DNA of 49,065 nt from Halapricum sp. CBA1109 (GCF_009741825.1 NZ_WPCA01000004.1:1-49065), one strand, 5' to 3'; shown: positions 9,082-16,797, counted from the stretch's first letter. Numbers and translations are program-made. Notes: generated by a model not told the origin, from the sequence alone.

Positions 9082-10649
9082 GTATCATCCTCTACGGTGT
9101 GGCGGCCTCTATCATCGTGATGCTCGCGGTGGGGTTCTACGTCTCAAAGAAGATCAACGGGGACAGCATCAACTACATCGTGGCCGGACGGGGGTTGATC
9201 CTGCCCCTCGCCGCCGCGACGTTGATGGCCCAGTCACTGGACGCGAACGCGACGCTGGGGAACACCGACCTCACGGCGTCGTTCGGTTTCTGGGCCGGCG
9301 CGGCGCTGCCGATCGGGTTGGCGACGTGTCTGTTCATCACGGGCGCCTTCTTCGCCAAGCCGATGAACCGGATGAACCTCACGACCCTGCCGGACTTCTA
9401 CCGGCGCAAGTACGGCCACACGACCGAGATTCTGGCGAGCGTCATCATGGCCACCGCCTACGCCTTCCTGCTGGCCGGGAACCTCGTCGCCGGCGGATAC
9501 CTCTTCCAGACGTTCGTCGGGACGAGTTACACCGTGGGCGTCCTCTTCATCACGGTCATCGTGTTCGCCTATACCATCGCGGGCGGGTTGTTCGCGGTGG
9601 CGTACACCGACGTCATCCAAGCGGCCGTCGCCTTCGTCGGGTCCATCGCGCTGATCATCTTCGTGGCGACGAACTACGGCATCACCATCCCCAGCGGGAT
9701 GGGGCCGGCCAACCTCGGGCAGTTGACCGACCCGAGCCAAGGGGCGTACATCAACCTCGCGACCATCGTGGCGCTGGGGCTCGGTGACATCGTCGCCATC
9801 GACTTCATGGAGCGGGTGTTCGCGGCAGACAGCCCCGAGACGGCCCAGCGGGCCTGCTTCATCGGCGGTATCGGGACGCTCGTCATCGGGATTCCGTTCT
9901 CCATCGTCGCGCTCTCGTCCGGATCGATCCTGAGTTCGCTGGGCGTCGCCGCGGGCGATCAGGCGGTCCTGTACGTCCTCCTGCAAAACGCCGTCCCGCC
10001 GTGGCTCGCGGCGTTGGTCATCGCCGGCATCGTCGCCGCGTCGTTCTCGACCAGCGACGGTGCGATCCTCGGCACCTCGGCGGTTATGGCGCGGAACGTC
10101 CTCGGCGTCCGCGTCGACGAGGAGAAAGCCGCCGACTCGCAGGTCGCCGCCGACGGCGGCACCGAGAGCAAAGGCTGGTTCGGCAGCGGCAGCGACAAAC
10201 TCCTCAAGACCACGCGCCTGATGGCGATTCCGTTCACGCTGCTGGGCGTGTTCTTCGCGCTGCGGGTCTCGGCGACCGGGATGTTGCTCGTGTTGGCGTT
10301 CGACATCATGCTCGCCGGCGCGCTGGTGCCGCTGGTCTTTGGCCTCTACTGGCCGAGCCTCGCAAACACGCCCGCGGCCATCACCTCGATGGTCGCCGGG
10401 TCGCTGACCCGACTCGTGTTTTTCGTCCTCGTGCCGACGACCTACGCCTACGAGAACACGCTGCTGTACATCGAGAACGGTATCTTCACGGCGTCGTTCG
10501 ACGGCCTGCCGACGTTCATCGCCGCCGCGGTGAGCCTCGTCGTCTTCGTCGTCGTCGGCTTCGCCACCCGGAGTAGCTACGGGCCGCGCGCCCTCGACGA
10601 GGAGGGCCACCGGACTGTCGTCGCGGGCGGCGACGACGGCGACGACTAG
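9078..10649 (+). CDS. Sodium:solute symporter (SSS family)
   Basis: A 523-residue membrane protein with about 13 hydrophobic segments and the SSS fold: N-terminal ILYGVAASIIVMLAVGFYVSKK, the FVAGRG-like INYIVAGRGLILPLAAATLMAQSLDANATLG, the family pattern around GGLFAVAYTDVIQAAV, and GIVAASFSTSDGAILGTSAVMARNVLG. These transporters use the sodium gradient to import organic solutes, including urea-related compounds, amino acids and sugars. The substrate cannot be read from sequence; its position between the urease operon and an agmatinase-type gene suggests a guanidino compound or urea. A 33-residue ORF overlaps its start codon. The frame is intact and the C-terminus is an acidic cytoplasmic tail. 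Confidence 0.85.
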   Translation: MSIILYGVAASIIVMLAVGFYVSKKINGDSINYIVAGRGLILPLAAATLMAQSLDANATLGNTDLTASFGFWAGAALPIGLATCLFITGAFFAKPMNRMNLTTLPDFYRRKYGHTTEILASVIMATAYAFLLAGNLVAGGYLFQTFVGTSYTVGVLFITVIVFAYTIAGGLFAVAYTDVIQAAVAFVGSIALIIFVATNYGITIPSGMGPANLGQLTDPSQGAYINLATIVALGLGDIVAIDFMERVFAADSPETAQRACFIGGIGTLVIGIPFSIVALSSGSILSSLGVAAGDQAVLYVLLQNAVPPWLAALVIAGIVAASFSTSDGAILGTSAVMARNVLGVRVDEEKAADSQVAADGGTESKGWFGSGSDKLLKTTRLMAIPFTLLGVFFALRVSATGMLLVLAFDIMLAGALVPLVFGLYWPSLANTPAAITSMVAGSLTRLVFFVLVPTTYAYENTLLYIENGIFTASFDGLPTFIAAAVSLVVFVVVGFATRSSYGPRALDEEGHRTVVAGGDDGDD

Positions 10650-10780
10650 GCGAACCACACAACGATAACGAGAATAAATTGATTTTCGGAACCAAAGTCG
10701 CTTAAGACGTGAACGGAAACACCGTGACGATACGAGATGGACGGCGACGTACAACTCCCGAAGGGGAGGGGTGATCGAGC

Positions 10781-11824
10781 GTGAACCCCGATCCGATCAG
10801 GATGAAACGGAAGGTCCAGCAACTGGGGTCTTCGACGCTCGGCGTCACGGTCCCGGCGAGTTGGGCCCGTCACCACGGCATCGAGAAGGGTGACGACCTC
10901 ATCATGCAGCGAGACGAGAGCGGCGGGTCGTTGCTGTTGGTGCCCGAGGACCCGACGACCACCGACGAGGAGGCCACCGTCGACGTGGATTCGTTCGACG
11001 CCGACGCCATCGAGCGAGCGGTCGTCTCCCAGTACGTGCTGGGCCGACAGCTCATCCACATCAGCGCCTCCGAGTCGCTGACCCGCGAGGAGCGCGACGC
11101 CGTGTTCAGCGCCGAGCGGCGGCTGATGGGGCTGGGCATCGTCGAGGAACAGGACACCGAAATCACCGTCCGGTGTTCCATCGCCCCGACGGACTTCGAG
11201 TTGGGGACGCTGCTTGGACGGCTCTGCCGGACCGAGGGCGCGATGCGGCGGGACGCGATCACGGCGCTGCGAAACGGCGACGCCGCGGCCGCAGAGCGGG
11301 TGCTGGATCGGGAGTCACAGGTCCAGAAGCTGTTCTATCTGTTCTTGCGCATCGTCTTCGCTACCTACCGGAACCCGCGGCTGAACCGCGCGGTTGGGCT
11401 GGACACCGGCTTTCCGCTCATCGGCTACCGCTCGGTCGCACAGGACATCGTCCTGATGGCCGACGTGGCCGCCGACATCGCGTTGCTCGTTACCGACAAC
11501 GACGTCGGCGCCCTCGATGAGGCGACGAGCGCCCATATCGGCGCCCTCGCCGACGCACTCGACACAGCGTCCAGTGCCACGCGGGACGCCATCCTCACCC
11601 CGGACTACGAGCGCACCCGCGACGCCCGGCAGGCGCTCGACGCCGTCGAGGCCCACGTCGAGAAGGTTAACGACTACCTGCTGGAGGAGCGGCCCGAACC
11701 GCTGTTGATCCTCCAGCGCGCCGTCGACACCCTCGGTCGCAGCACCCGACACATCCACGACACCCTCGAAGTCGCCACGCACCTCGCGTTCCGCGAGCAT
11801 CCCGACCTCGTCATCAGCGAGTGA
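10781..11824 (+). CDS. AbrB-PhoU family regulator
   Basis: A 347-residue protein starting at GTG 10781. Residues 8-50 form a SpoVT/AbrB-type DNA-binding domain (MKRKVQQLGSSTLGVTVPASWARHHGIEKGDDL). The remainder is two PhoU-like helical bundles, each about 90-100 residues. Haloarchaeal proteins of this architecture are annotated as PhoU-type uptake regulators. No phosphate genes are nearby; the neighbours are a symporter upstream and an agmatinase downstream, so it more likely controls the flanking nitrogen genes. TCGCTTAAGACG around 10700 may contain its TATA box. Confidence 0.8.
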   Translation: MNPDPIRMKRKVQQLGSSTLGVTVPASWARHHGIEKGDDLIMQRDESGGSLLLVPEDPTTTDEEATVDVDSFDADAIERAVVSQYVLGRQLIHISASESLTREERDAVFSAERRLMGLGIVEEQDTEITVRCSIAPTDFELGTLLGRLCRTEGAMRRDAITALRNGDAAAAERVLDRESQVQKLFYLFLRIVFATYRNPRLNRAVGLDTGFPLIGYRSVAQDIVLMADVAADIALLVTDNDVGALDEATSAHIGALADALDTASSATRDAILTPDYERTRDARQALDAVEAHVEKVNDYLLEERPEPLLILQRAVDTLGRSTRHIHDTLEVATHLAFREHPDLVISE

Positions 11825-11990
11825 GTCGGGACCTCATTCTCTCGACCGTCCGACCACCACCGAAGAGTGACCACGCCGAAGCCGGGGTTCGAACCCCCAC
11901 ACCACGGGAGTATATTAGGTGTTTTATTGTCCAGTGGTACTCCAGTCTCGCCCCCATACATACGAGTCCGTATTACATATTTCAGGGAAC

Positions 11991-12003
11991 GCTTTTGAAT
12001 AGT
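11991..12003 (+). promoter_or_regulatory. TATA-like box for the agmatinase-family gene
   Basis: GCTTTTGAATAG lies 27 bases before an in-frame ATG at 12020, which would make a leaderless start there. If translation begins instead at 12074, the leader is about 54 bases. The rest of the 249-base gap has no gene; a tRNA T-arm-like stretch near 11885 is discussed under rejected items. Confidence 0.4.
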
Positions 12004-12073
12004 GGCACCATCAACAGAAATGTCGTCAATAACGGGACGAACGGGTTCCGTGAGACAAAAAAGGAACACAAAT

Positions 12074-13180
12074 ATGACAGACGAACGATCCGGACGTGAC
12101 ATCTACGGCGAAGAGTACGACGAGGCCAACGAACCCATCTTCTCGGGTATCCCTTCGTTCCTGAAGCTCCCCGAGGTAGACCGCGACGAACTCGATGAGG
12201 AGGACGTCGACATCGGCATCATCGGCGCGCCGCTGGACACGGCGACGACCATCCGACCCGGGACCCGCTACGGTCCGCGGGCCATCCGCGCGGCCTCGAC
12301 GGTCCCCTCCCCGCCGTACCGTCACTTCAACATCGAGACGGGCGTCGACCCCTTCGACCACTACAGCGTGGCCGACACCGGCGACGCGACGGTCTCGCCC
12401 GGTGACACCCGCAAGAGCCAGCTCAACATCGAGGAGGCCGTCGCGGAGGTCTCGGAGCAGGCGACGCCCATCGTCCTCGGTGGCGACCACTCCATCTCCT
12501 ACCCGGACATCAAGGGCTGGGCCGAGGCCAACGACTACGACAGCGTCGGCCTCATCCACTTCGACTGCCACGCCGACACCGGCGAGGACGGCCTCACCGG
12601 CTTCGAGTACGACCACGGCGCGTGGGTCAAGCGCTGCTACGACGACGACCTCTTCGAGGGCGAGAACTACACCCTGATCGGCCCGCGCGGCTTCTGGCCC
12701 GGTCCCGACATCTACGAGGATATGCGCGACGCCGGGATGAAGTGGTACACGGCCTTCGAAGTCTCGGAGATGGACCTGACGGACATCGTCGTCGACGCCG
12801 TCCAGCGCGCGACCGACGGCACCGACGCGGTCTGGATCTCCTTCGACGTCGACGTGATGGAACCGGCCTACGCCCCCGGGACGGGCGAGCCCGAGCCGGG
12901 CGGACTGATCCCGCGCGAGGCCATCTACATGGTCCGAGAGGCCGTCAAGCGACTCGACCCCGAGAACTTCGGGTTCGACGTCGTCGAGGTCGCCCCCCAG
13001 TACGACGTCAGCGACACCAACTCCTACAACGGCGGCATCACCTCCGGATTCGCCAACCGCCTCGTCCTCGAAGTGATGGGCAGTATGGCACTGGCTGAGG
13101 AGGGGAAGATGTCCGGCGAGCCGATCAAACCGAAGGAACCGCTCGGCCCGACGGAGTCCGAAGCGCCCGCCGACGACTGA
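12074..13180 (+). CDS. Agmatinase/ureohydrolase family protein
   Basis: A 368-residue binuclear-metal ureohydrolase. All six ligands are present: His139 (GGDHS), Asp164-His166-Asp168 in FDCHADTG, and Asp258-Asp260 in SFDVDVMEPAYAPGTGEPEPGG. The family splits a guanidino group to give urea: agmatine to putrescine, guanidinobutyrate to aminobutyrate, or guanidine to ammonia and urea. The substrate is not certain. The DCHAD variant of the usual DAHxD, the longer N-terminus and the urease operon close by make agmatinase, guanidinobutyrase or the nickel-dependent guanidine hydrolase all possible. An in-frame ATG at 12020 would add 18 residues (MSSITGRTGSVRQKRNTN); I prefer 12074 because conserved sequence starts there, but promoter spacing favours 12020. 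Confidence 0.85.
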   Translation: MTDERSGRDIYGEEYDEANEPIFSGIPSFLKLPEVDRDELDEEDVDIGIIGAPLDTATTIRPGTRYGPRAIRAASTVPSPPYRHFNIETGVDPFDHYSVADTGDATVSPGDTRKSQLNIEEAVAEVSEQATPIVLGGDHSISYPDIKGWAEANDYDSVGLIHFDCHADTGEDGLTGFEYDHGAWVKRCYDDDLFEGENYTLIGPRGFWPGPDIYEDMRDAGMKWYTAFEVSEMDLTDIVVDAVQRATDGTDAVWISFDVDVMEPAYAPGTGEPEPGGLIPREAIYMVREAVKRLDPENFGFDVVEVAPQYDVSDTNSYNGGITSGFANRLVLEVMGSMALAEEGKMSGEPIKPKEPLGPTESEAPADD

Positions 13181-13254
13181 ACCGCGACCACGCCTTCTTT
13201 CGCCGCGACGTATCGTCGACACCACGCTGACTCCCGAGTCATAGCTGTTTGTTT

Positions 13255-13274
13255 TCTCGCGTGCGCGCGCGAGA
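13255..13274 (+). terminator. GC-rich hairpin after the agmatinase gene
   Basis: TCTCGCG (13255-13261) pairs with CGCGAGA (13268-13274) around a six-base loop, 75 bases after the stop codon and preceded by a short T stretch. It may end the transcript or stabilise its 3' end. Archaeal termination depends mainly on T tracts, so this is tentative. Confidence 0.3.
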
Positions 13275-13301
13275 GAGAGTGCTATCTCCAGCGTACCCGT
13301 C

Positions 13302-13342
13302 TTAACCAACAAACTGACGGTACTGGCGCACTTGTTGGTTAA
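13302..13342. repeat. Long inverted repeat LIR-1 (TTAACCAACAA arms)
   Basis: TTAACCAACAA (13302-13312) and its exact reverse complement TTGTTGGTTAA (13332-13342) are separated by 19 bases. The element ends 7 bases before the start of the small gene at 13350. Two more copies occur at 16428 and 17835. The arms are AT-rich in a GC-rich genome and the spacers are unrelated, which points to a protein-binding site rather than a duplicated sequence. Confidence 0.8.
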
Positions 13343-13349
13343 CAACGCG

Positions 13350-13673
13350 ATGACCGACGAACGCCCGGAACCACCCGATTCGGTGGCCGACGGCCTGGCC
13401 GAACGACTCGCCGACTACTCCCCGGAGACGTTACGCGATATCGCCACCTACGCCGACGAACTGGCCGCGTACCGAGAGGGGGCGACAGAAAAAGAGGGCG
13501 AGAGGCCCGACGAAGCCGAACGCGACAGGCCCGAGAGTCGGCCGGAGGGCGTGCCCGGGAAGGCGACACTCACGGTCAAGGAGATAAACGGCAACCGCTA
13601 CTACTACTGGCAGTGGCGGGAGGGCGACACAGTCACCTCACAGTACAAGGAACCCGTGAACGACGGGGAGTAG
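13350..13673 (+). CDS. Small acidic origin-associated protein (YYYWQW family)
   Basis: A 107-residue protein. The N-terminal half is helical and acidic (GLAERLADYSPETLRDIATY...), the centre is a charged low-complexity linker, and the C-terminus is a compact beta region, ATLTVKEINGNRYYYWQWREG. I believe such proteins are catalogued as DUF6788, from memory only. No function is known to me. A second copy follows at 16478, also directly downstream of an inverted repeat, and the two flank the orc1/cdc6 gene. A role in origin control or DNA binding is inference from position only. Confidence 0.75.
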   Translation: MTDERPEPPDSVADGLAERLADYSPETLRDIATYADELAAYREGATEKEGERPDEAERDRPESRPEGVPGKATLTVKEINGNRYYYWQWREGDTVTSQYKEPVNDGE

Positions 13674-13705
13674 GGACCGCCTACCGGGCGGGACAGCGTG
13701 ACCCA

Positions 13706-14135
13706 CCCCCCACTGTTTCATCCCAATCCGGGGAGCGACTGAGTCACACCCCACTGTTTCATCCCACGAGCGATACCGTGGCCTCGACGACCGGTAGTGC
13801 CGTGGGTCCCATCGGATGCAACCGTCCCGAGGTAGCGACGCACACACCCCCACTTTTTCATATCAAGCAGTGTCACCCGGAAGGTCCTCACACACCCCAC
13901 CGTTTCATCCCAGACACTTCCTCTCAATGGACACCCACCCCCACTTTTTCATATCAGTCCTTCTTCTCAGGGGACCCCCGTCCCTCGCTCTGTCGTCGCA
14001 GCTACGCTCTTTCGAGCGTCCACCACCCCCACTTTTTCATATCAGACAGTCACTCACAGGGTATCCTTCCCCACCCCCACTTTTTCATCCCAGATGACGT
14101 GTCCCGGGGCATCCCACCCCCACTGTTTCGTCCCA
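13706..14135 (+). repeat. Array of eight ORB-like repeats (family A) downstream of orc1/cdc6
   Basis: Eight copies of CCCCACTNTTTCATNYCA, all in the same orientation, start at about 13708, 13749, 13848, 13895, 13939, 14027, 14075 and 14118. Spacing is 40-48 bases with two gaps near twice that, so the array looks phased. Variants are CTGTTTCATCCCA, CTTTTTCATATCA and CTTTTTCATCCCA. The last copy ends 1-2 bases from the orc1/cdc6 stop codon. Two well-matched copies in opposite orientation flank the AT-rich region upstream of that gene, so these are best read as origin recognition boxes for its product. No gene lies in 13674-14136. Confidence 0.8.
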
Positions 14136-14136
14136 A

Positions 14137-15636
14137 TCAGAAGGAGTCGACGCTCGTCTGGGTGTCGCCGTCGTCGTCGGTGAGTGTACTGAACGTGTCG
14201 ATCAGTTCCTCGGGGAGGAGATTCTCCCCGGGGCCCGTCGGGTCGGAGTCCCGGAGCGTCTGGATCACCATCTGGTAGTCGGCCTTGTCGAGGTCGTACT
14301 CGAAGCCGGACTCCCCCGGTCCCTTGTAGGCGTCGTGGCGTTCGAGTAGACCGAGTTGGGACATCTCCTTGAGGTAGTCGGCGACCCGCCGGGGGACGTT
14401 GGAGTTGTCGAGCAACGCCCCGGAGAACCGCTTGTAAGTCGGGTAGAGGTCGCTCCGGGAGATGGGCGTCTCCTCGCGCAGGTCGTGGAACATCACCGCC
14501 GCGAGGACGAGTTGTTCCTGTGAGCTGAGGTCGTTGGTCACCTCGTAGACCCTGTCGCGCTCTTTCTCCTCGTGGGCCTGCCGGACGTGTTGCTCACCGA
14601 CCACGTCGTCCTCGTTTTTCTTCGCTTTCATCCCGGCCTTCTGGAGAAGATCGATGGCGTAGCGCGCGTCACCGCCCTGTTTTCTGGCGTAGGCAGACGC
14701 GAGCGGAACGATGTCCTCGGAGTAAGCCTCGGGTTTGAACGCCAGTTCCGCGCGCTGATAGAGAATCTCGCGCAACTGATCCACGTCGTATTTTTTGAAC
14801 GTGATCTCCTTGAGACGCAGCGAGGAGTCGGTCTTGGACTGGATACTCTCCTTGTAGCCGATGTCGTTGCTGATCCCGATGATCGACGGGAGGACGTCCT
14901 CGACGCGGTTGTTCGTCCTGCTCCGGGGAATCTCGTAGAGGAGTTCGTCCCGGGTGCCGATGCGGTCCACCTCGTCGAGGATCACGGTGACGTAGTCCGT
15001 CACCTCCTCGGGTGGCAGGATGTCGTGAGCTGACTCGAAGTGTTCGCGGACGGAATCGGGATCGACGTCCACGCCCTCCGGGAGCGGTTCGTCCCCGAGG
15101 AGGTGAGCCGCCGTCAGATCGGCGTCGTAGTCGCTCTCCGCCAGGGCCCCCTCCATCTCCTGGCGATAGGCCGTGTTTTCGTACGTGAGTGCGTCGAGAA
15201 TCTCGAAGAGGATGTCGTAGACGCGCTCTTTCGGGAGTCCGGAACTCGGGAGGACGTCCCGTTCGATGCTGATCTCCTCGCGCAAAAAGGAGTAGTCCGG
15301 GTCCTCCAGAAACCGGTTCGCGATGGCGATAGCGGCCTGATAGGAACTGCTCAGCGATTCGCAGTTCTGGTAGACGAACGTGGCGTGGACGTCGTCGTAT
15401 CGTTCGAGTGCGTTCTCCAGTTCCCTGCGTTTGAACCGGATCGAGACGGTCTTGCCCGTGCCGCTGATGCCGTAGATGAAGGCGTTGACCGGTTGCTCGT
15501 TGTCGACTATCTGCTGGAACACCTCGCTGATCTCGTCGAGTTCGTGGTCCCGGCCGAGAACCTCCTCGGGGACGTAGTCTTCGGCCAAGACCTGTGTGTC
15601 CTCGAACGGCGAGTTCTCGGTCCGGGTGAAGGTCAT
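14137..15636 (-). CDS. Orc1/Cdc6 family replication initiator
   Basis: A 499-residue AAA+ initiator that binds ORB repeats and opens the origin. Walker A is GISGTGKT (56-63), Walker B VILDEVD (218-224) and sensor 1 the Asn of GISNDI (about 257); the last 130 residues are the winged-helix domain. Between Walker A and B it has about 60 more residues than usual, an acidic insertion at roughly 150-213 just before Walker B. The N-terminus TENSPFEDTQVLAEDYVPEEVLGRD is the normal family start, so ATG 15636 is favoured over the much longer open frame upstream, which runs through the repeat and AT-rich DNA. The sequence is unlike the main Orc1-1 type, suggesting one of the divergent paralogues with its own cognate boxes. 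Confidence 0.93.
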   Translation of the reverse strand: MTFTRTENSPFEDTQVLAEDYVPEEVLGRDHELDEISEVFQQIVDNEQPVNAFIYGISGTGKTVSIRFKRRELENALERYDDVHATFVYQNCESLSSSYQAAIAIANRFLEDPDYSFLREEISIERDVLPSSGLPKERVYDILFEILDALTYENTAYRQEMEGALAESDYDADLTAAHLLGDEPLPEGVDVDPDSVREHFESAHDILPPEEVTDYVTVILDEVDRIGTRDELLYEIPRSRTNNRVEDVLPSIIGISNDIGYKESIQSKTDSSLRLKEITFKKYDVDQLREILYQRAELAFKPEAYSEDIVPLASAYARKQGGDARYAIDLLQKAGMKAKKNEDDVVGEQHVRQAHEEKERDRVYEVTNDLSSQEQLVLAAVMFHDLREETPISRSDLYPTYKRFSGALLDNSNVPRRVADYLKEMSQLGLLERHDAYKGPGESGFEYDLDKADYQMVIQTLRDSDPTGPGENLLPEELIDTFSTLTDDDGDTQTSVDSF

Positions 15637-15660
15637 ACGACCCACGTTCCGGTCGAGCGT

Positions 15661-15671
15661 ACTTAATATCC
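15661..15671 (-). promoter_or_regulatory. orc1/cdc6 promoter
   Basis: On the minus strand GATATTAAGT (15670-15661) is a good TATA box about 26-34 bases before the start codon at 15636, giving a leaderless or nearly leaderless mRNA. Degenerate ORB-like repeats lie just upstream, so the initiator could regulate its own gene. Confidence 0.65.
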
Positions 15672-15696
15672 ACCCTTTCATTCCTTTCATACCACC

Positions 15697-15757
15697 CACC
15701 GGAGTTTCATACCAGAGATTCTTTAAGTCCCCCCTGTCCCCCCACTTTTTCATCCCA
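15697..15757 (+). repeat. ORB-like repeats (family A), left edge of the origin
   Basis: A degenerate copy, CCACCGGAGTTTCATACCA (about 15697-15714), and a near-consensus copy, CCCCACTTTTTCATCCCA (15740-15757), preceded by a C-rich string. The second forms an inverted pair with the copy at 16333-16350, with C/G strings pointing away from the AT-rich DNA between them. That is the arrangement known from archaeal origins. Confidence 0.75.
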
Positions 15758-15760
15758 GAT

Positions 15761-15794
15761 GGGGAAAAAGAGGGGGTGGGGGGAGGGGGTGGGG
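15761..15794 (+). other. G-run tract with G-quadruplex potential
   Basis: Five runs of four to six G separated by one to six bases lie immediately beside the left ORB-like box. A shorter G tract follows the right box at 16346-16360. They could be extended G-strings of the recognition boxes or form quadruplexes on the unwound strand. Confidence 0.5.
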
Positions 15795-15926
15795 AAAGAT
15801 ATATAAGAGAGGTTGGGGTCAGAGGGCTATTTTCGGACGACCGGTACGTCGGTACGGCGGTACGGCGGTACAGCCGGAGGTTGGTGCGACCCAGGAACCA
15901 CCCGTACCCTATCCGATTGGTGTTAT

Positions 15927-16202
15927 CTAGGAAGCACGCCTCCGTTCTAGTGGCTCTAGATTGAGCGCGGTTCACTCTACTTCACCTAGACTATCACAAC
16001 AAGCTGTATATTCTACTCTAGCTATGTGCTAGCATACTAGTTCGTGTCTAGTCTGGAATAGATTGATTTTGACCCTATATTTATATTTTATGGTATATGC
16101 AATATATACATATACATTACTAAAGAGAATAGAATGAAGAGAAATTATAACTACCACCACACTACTTATACTTGTTCCTTATGAAACAGACACCCGTCCT
16201 AG
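15927..16202. other. Cluster of CTAG tetranucleotides in the origin
   Basis: CTAG occurs nine times in 276 bases, starting at 15927, 15947, 15956, 15986, 16018, 16029, 16037, 16048 and 16199. By eye I find only about twenty others in the rest of the 49 kb. CTAG is generally scarce in haloarchaeal genomes and is a methylation target of a widespread orphan methyltransferase there, so this concentration in the origin is unlikely to be chance. Confidence 0.75.
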
Positions 16203-16332
16203 AACACGCTTTCAGCACTTCTACTCTTGGTATAGGTCCTATTCCCATTCTCCCACCGATCTAAACACCTCTCTTTATATGTCCCAATTCTCATCCCCGG
16301 GGGCCCCTCCCCCTCCCCTCTCTCACGCCATC

Positions 16333-16350
16333 TGGTATGAAAAAGTGGGG
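16333..16350 (-). repeat. ORB-like repeat (family A), right edge of the origin
   Basis: TGGTATGAAAAAGTGGGG followed by a further G-rich string is the reverse complement of the family A consensus. It is the only family A copy in this orientation and forms the inverted pair with 15740-15757. Confidence 0.75.
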
Positions 16351-16427
16351 GGAGGGGGTGTCCGAACAGTCCCATCAGTTCCTCGATCTCCCGGGAGTCG
16401 GCCGGAATATCGAACCACTCCCGAATC

Positions 16428-16467
16428 TTAACCAACAAACACTCCCGCTCCGGCCGTTGTTGGTTAA
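16428..16467. repeat. Long inverted repeat LIR-2 (TTAACCAACAA arms)
   Basis: TTAACCAACAA (16428-16438) and TTGTTGGTTAA (16457-16467), 18 bases apart, with arms identical to LIR-1. It ends 10 bases before the ATG of the second small YYYWQW gene, the same arrangement as LIR-1. Confidence 0.8.
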
Positions 16468-16477
16468 CACGACGCCG

Positions 16478-16797
16478 ATGTCCTACTAGCCCCCGCACGC
16501 CGGCGGAACTCCCGACAGATCTCATCAACACACTCAACGGCTACTCGCCGGACCAGCTCCAGCACGTCGCGCGCTACGCCGAGGATCTGGCCGAGCACAA
16601 ATCTCGTGAAGCCCGCCTCGAGGAGGAGTCGGAGGACGACGAGATCGACGAGCGGCCGGACGACCTTCCGGACGACGTCCCGTCGAAGGCCACGATCACG
16701 ATCAAGGAGATCAACGACAACCGCTACTACTACTGGCAGTGGCAGGAAGGTGACAAAGTGAAGTCAAAGAGGGGATCGTCGGCGGGATCCCCGTAGC
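16478..16797 (+). pseudogene. Second small YYYWQW-family gene, frame-disrupted near its start
   Basis: The frame ending at TAG 16795-16797 encodes TPAELPTDLINTLNGYSPDQ, an acidic linker, then ATITIKEINDNRYYYWQWQEGDKVKSK, clearly homologous to the protein at 13350. The only ATG after LIR-2 (16478) is out of frame and meets a TAG three codons later. Deleting one base just after it would give MPTSPRTPAELPTDL, a good start. The last eight residues also diverge from the paralogue. Either a sequencing error or a recently broken copy; the intact, conserved body favours an error. Confidence 0.6.

Larger units (their letters stand above)
15758..16332. other. Putative replication origin core: AT-rich unwinding region
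   Basis: The 575 bases between inverted family A boxes contain no gene. They include a G-run tract at 15761-15794 and, from about 15980 to 16270, a markedly AT-rich stretch (for example TATATTTATATTTTATGG near 16080) unlike anything else in the window. Position upstream of orc1/cdc6, flanking inverted boxes and AT-richness together match haloarchaeal oriC structure. I read 15637-16477 as the origin. Confidence 0.78.

Noticed and set aside
11880-11905. tRNA T-arm-like sequence (GGGGTTCGAACCCC)
   Set aside because: No anticodon arm, D arm or matching acceptor stem on either strand, and the outer stem pair mismatches. It may be an old tRNA-end scrap, but I cannot support a tRNA gene.
12002-12073. 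A 24-residue N-terminal extension of the ureohydrolase from GTG 12002
   Set aside because: It would start upstream of the transcript start predicted from the TATA box at 11993; 12020 or 12074 are better.
13706-14135. CRISPR array
   Set aside because: Repeats are only 18 bases and vary, spacing is irregular, the same motif occurs inverted at the origin, and no cas genes are present. Origin boxes fit better.
15637-15975. N-terminal extension of the initiator to 612 residues
   Set aside because: The extension runs through box repeats and the G-run tract and has no family similarity; ATG 15636 has a TATA box at the right distance.
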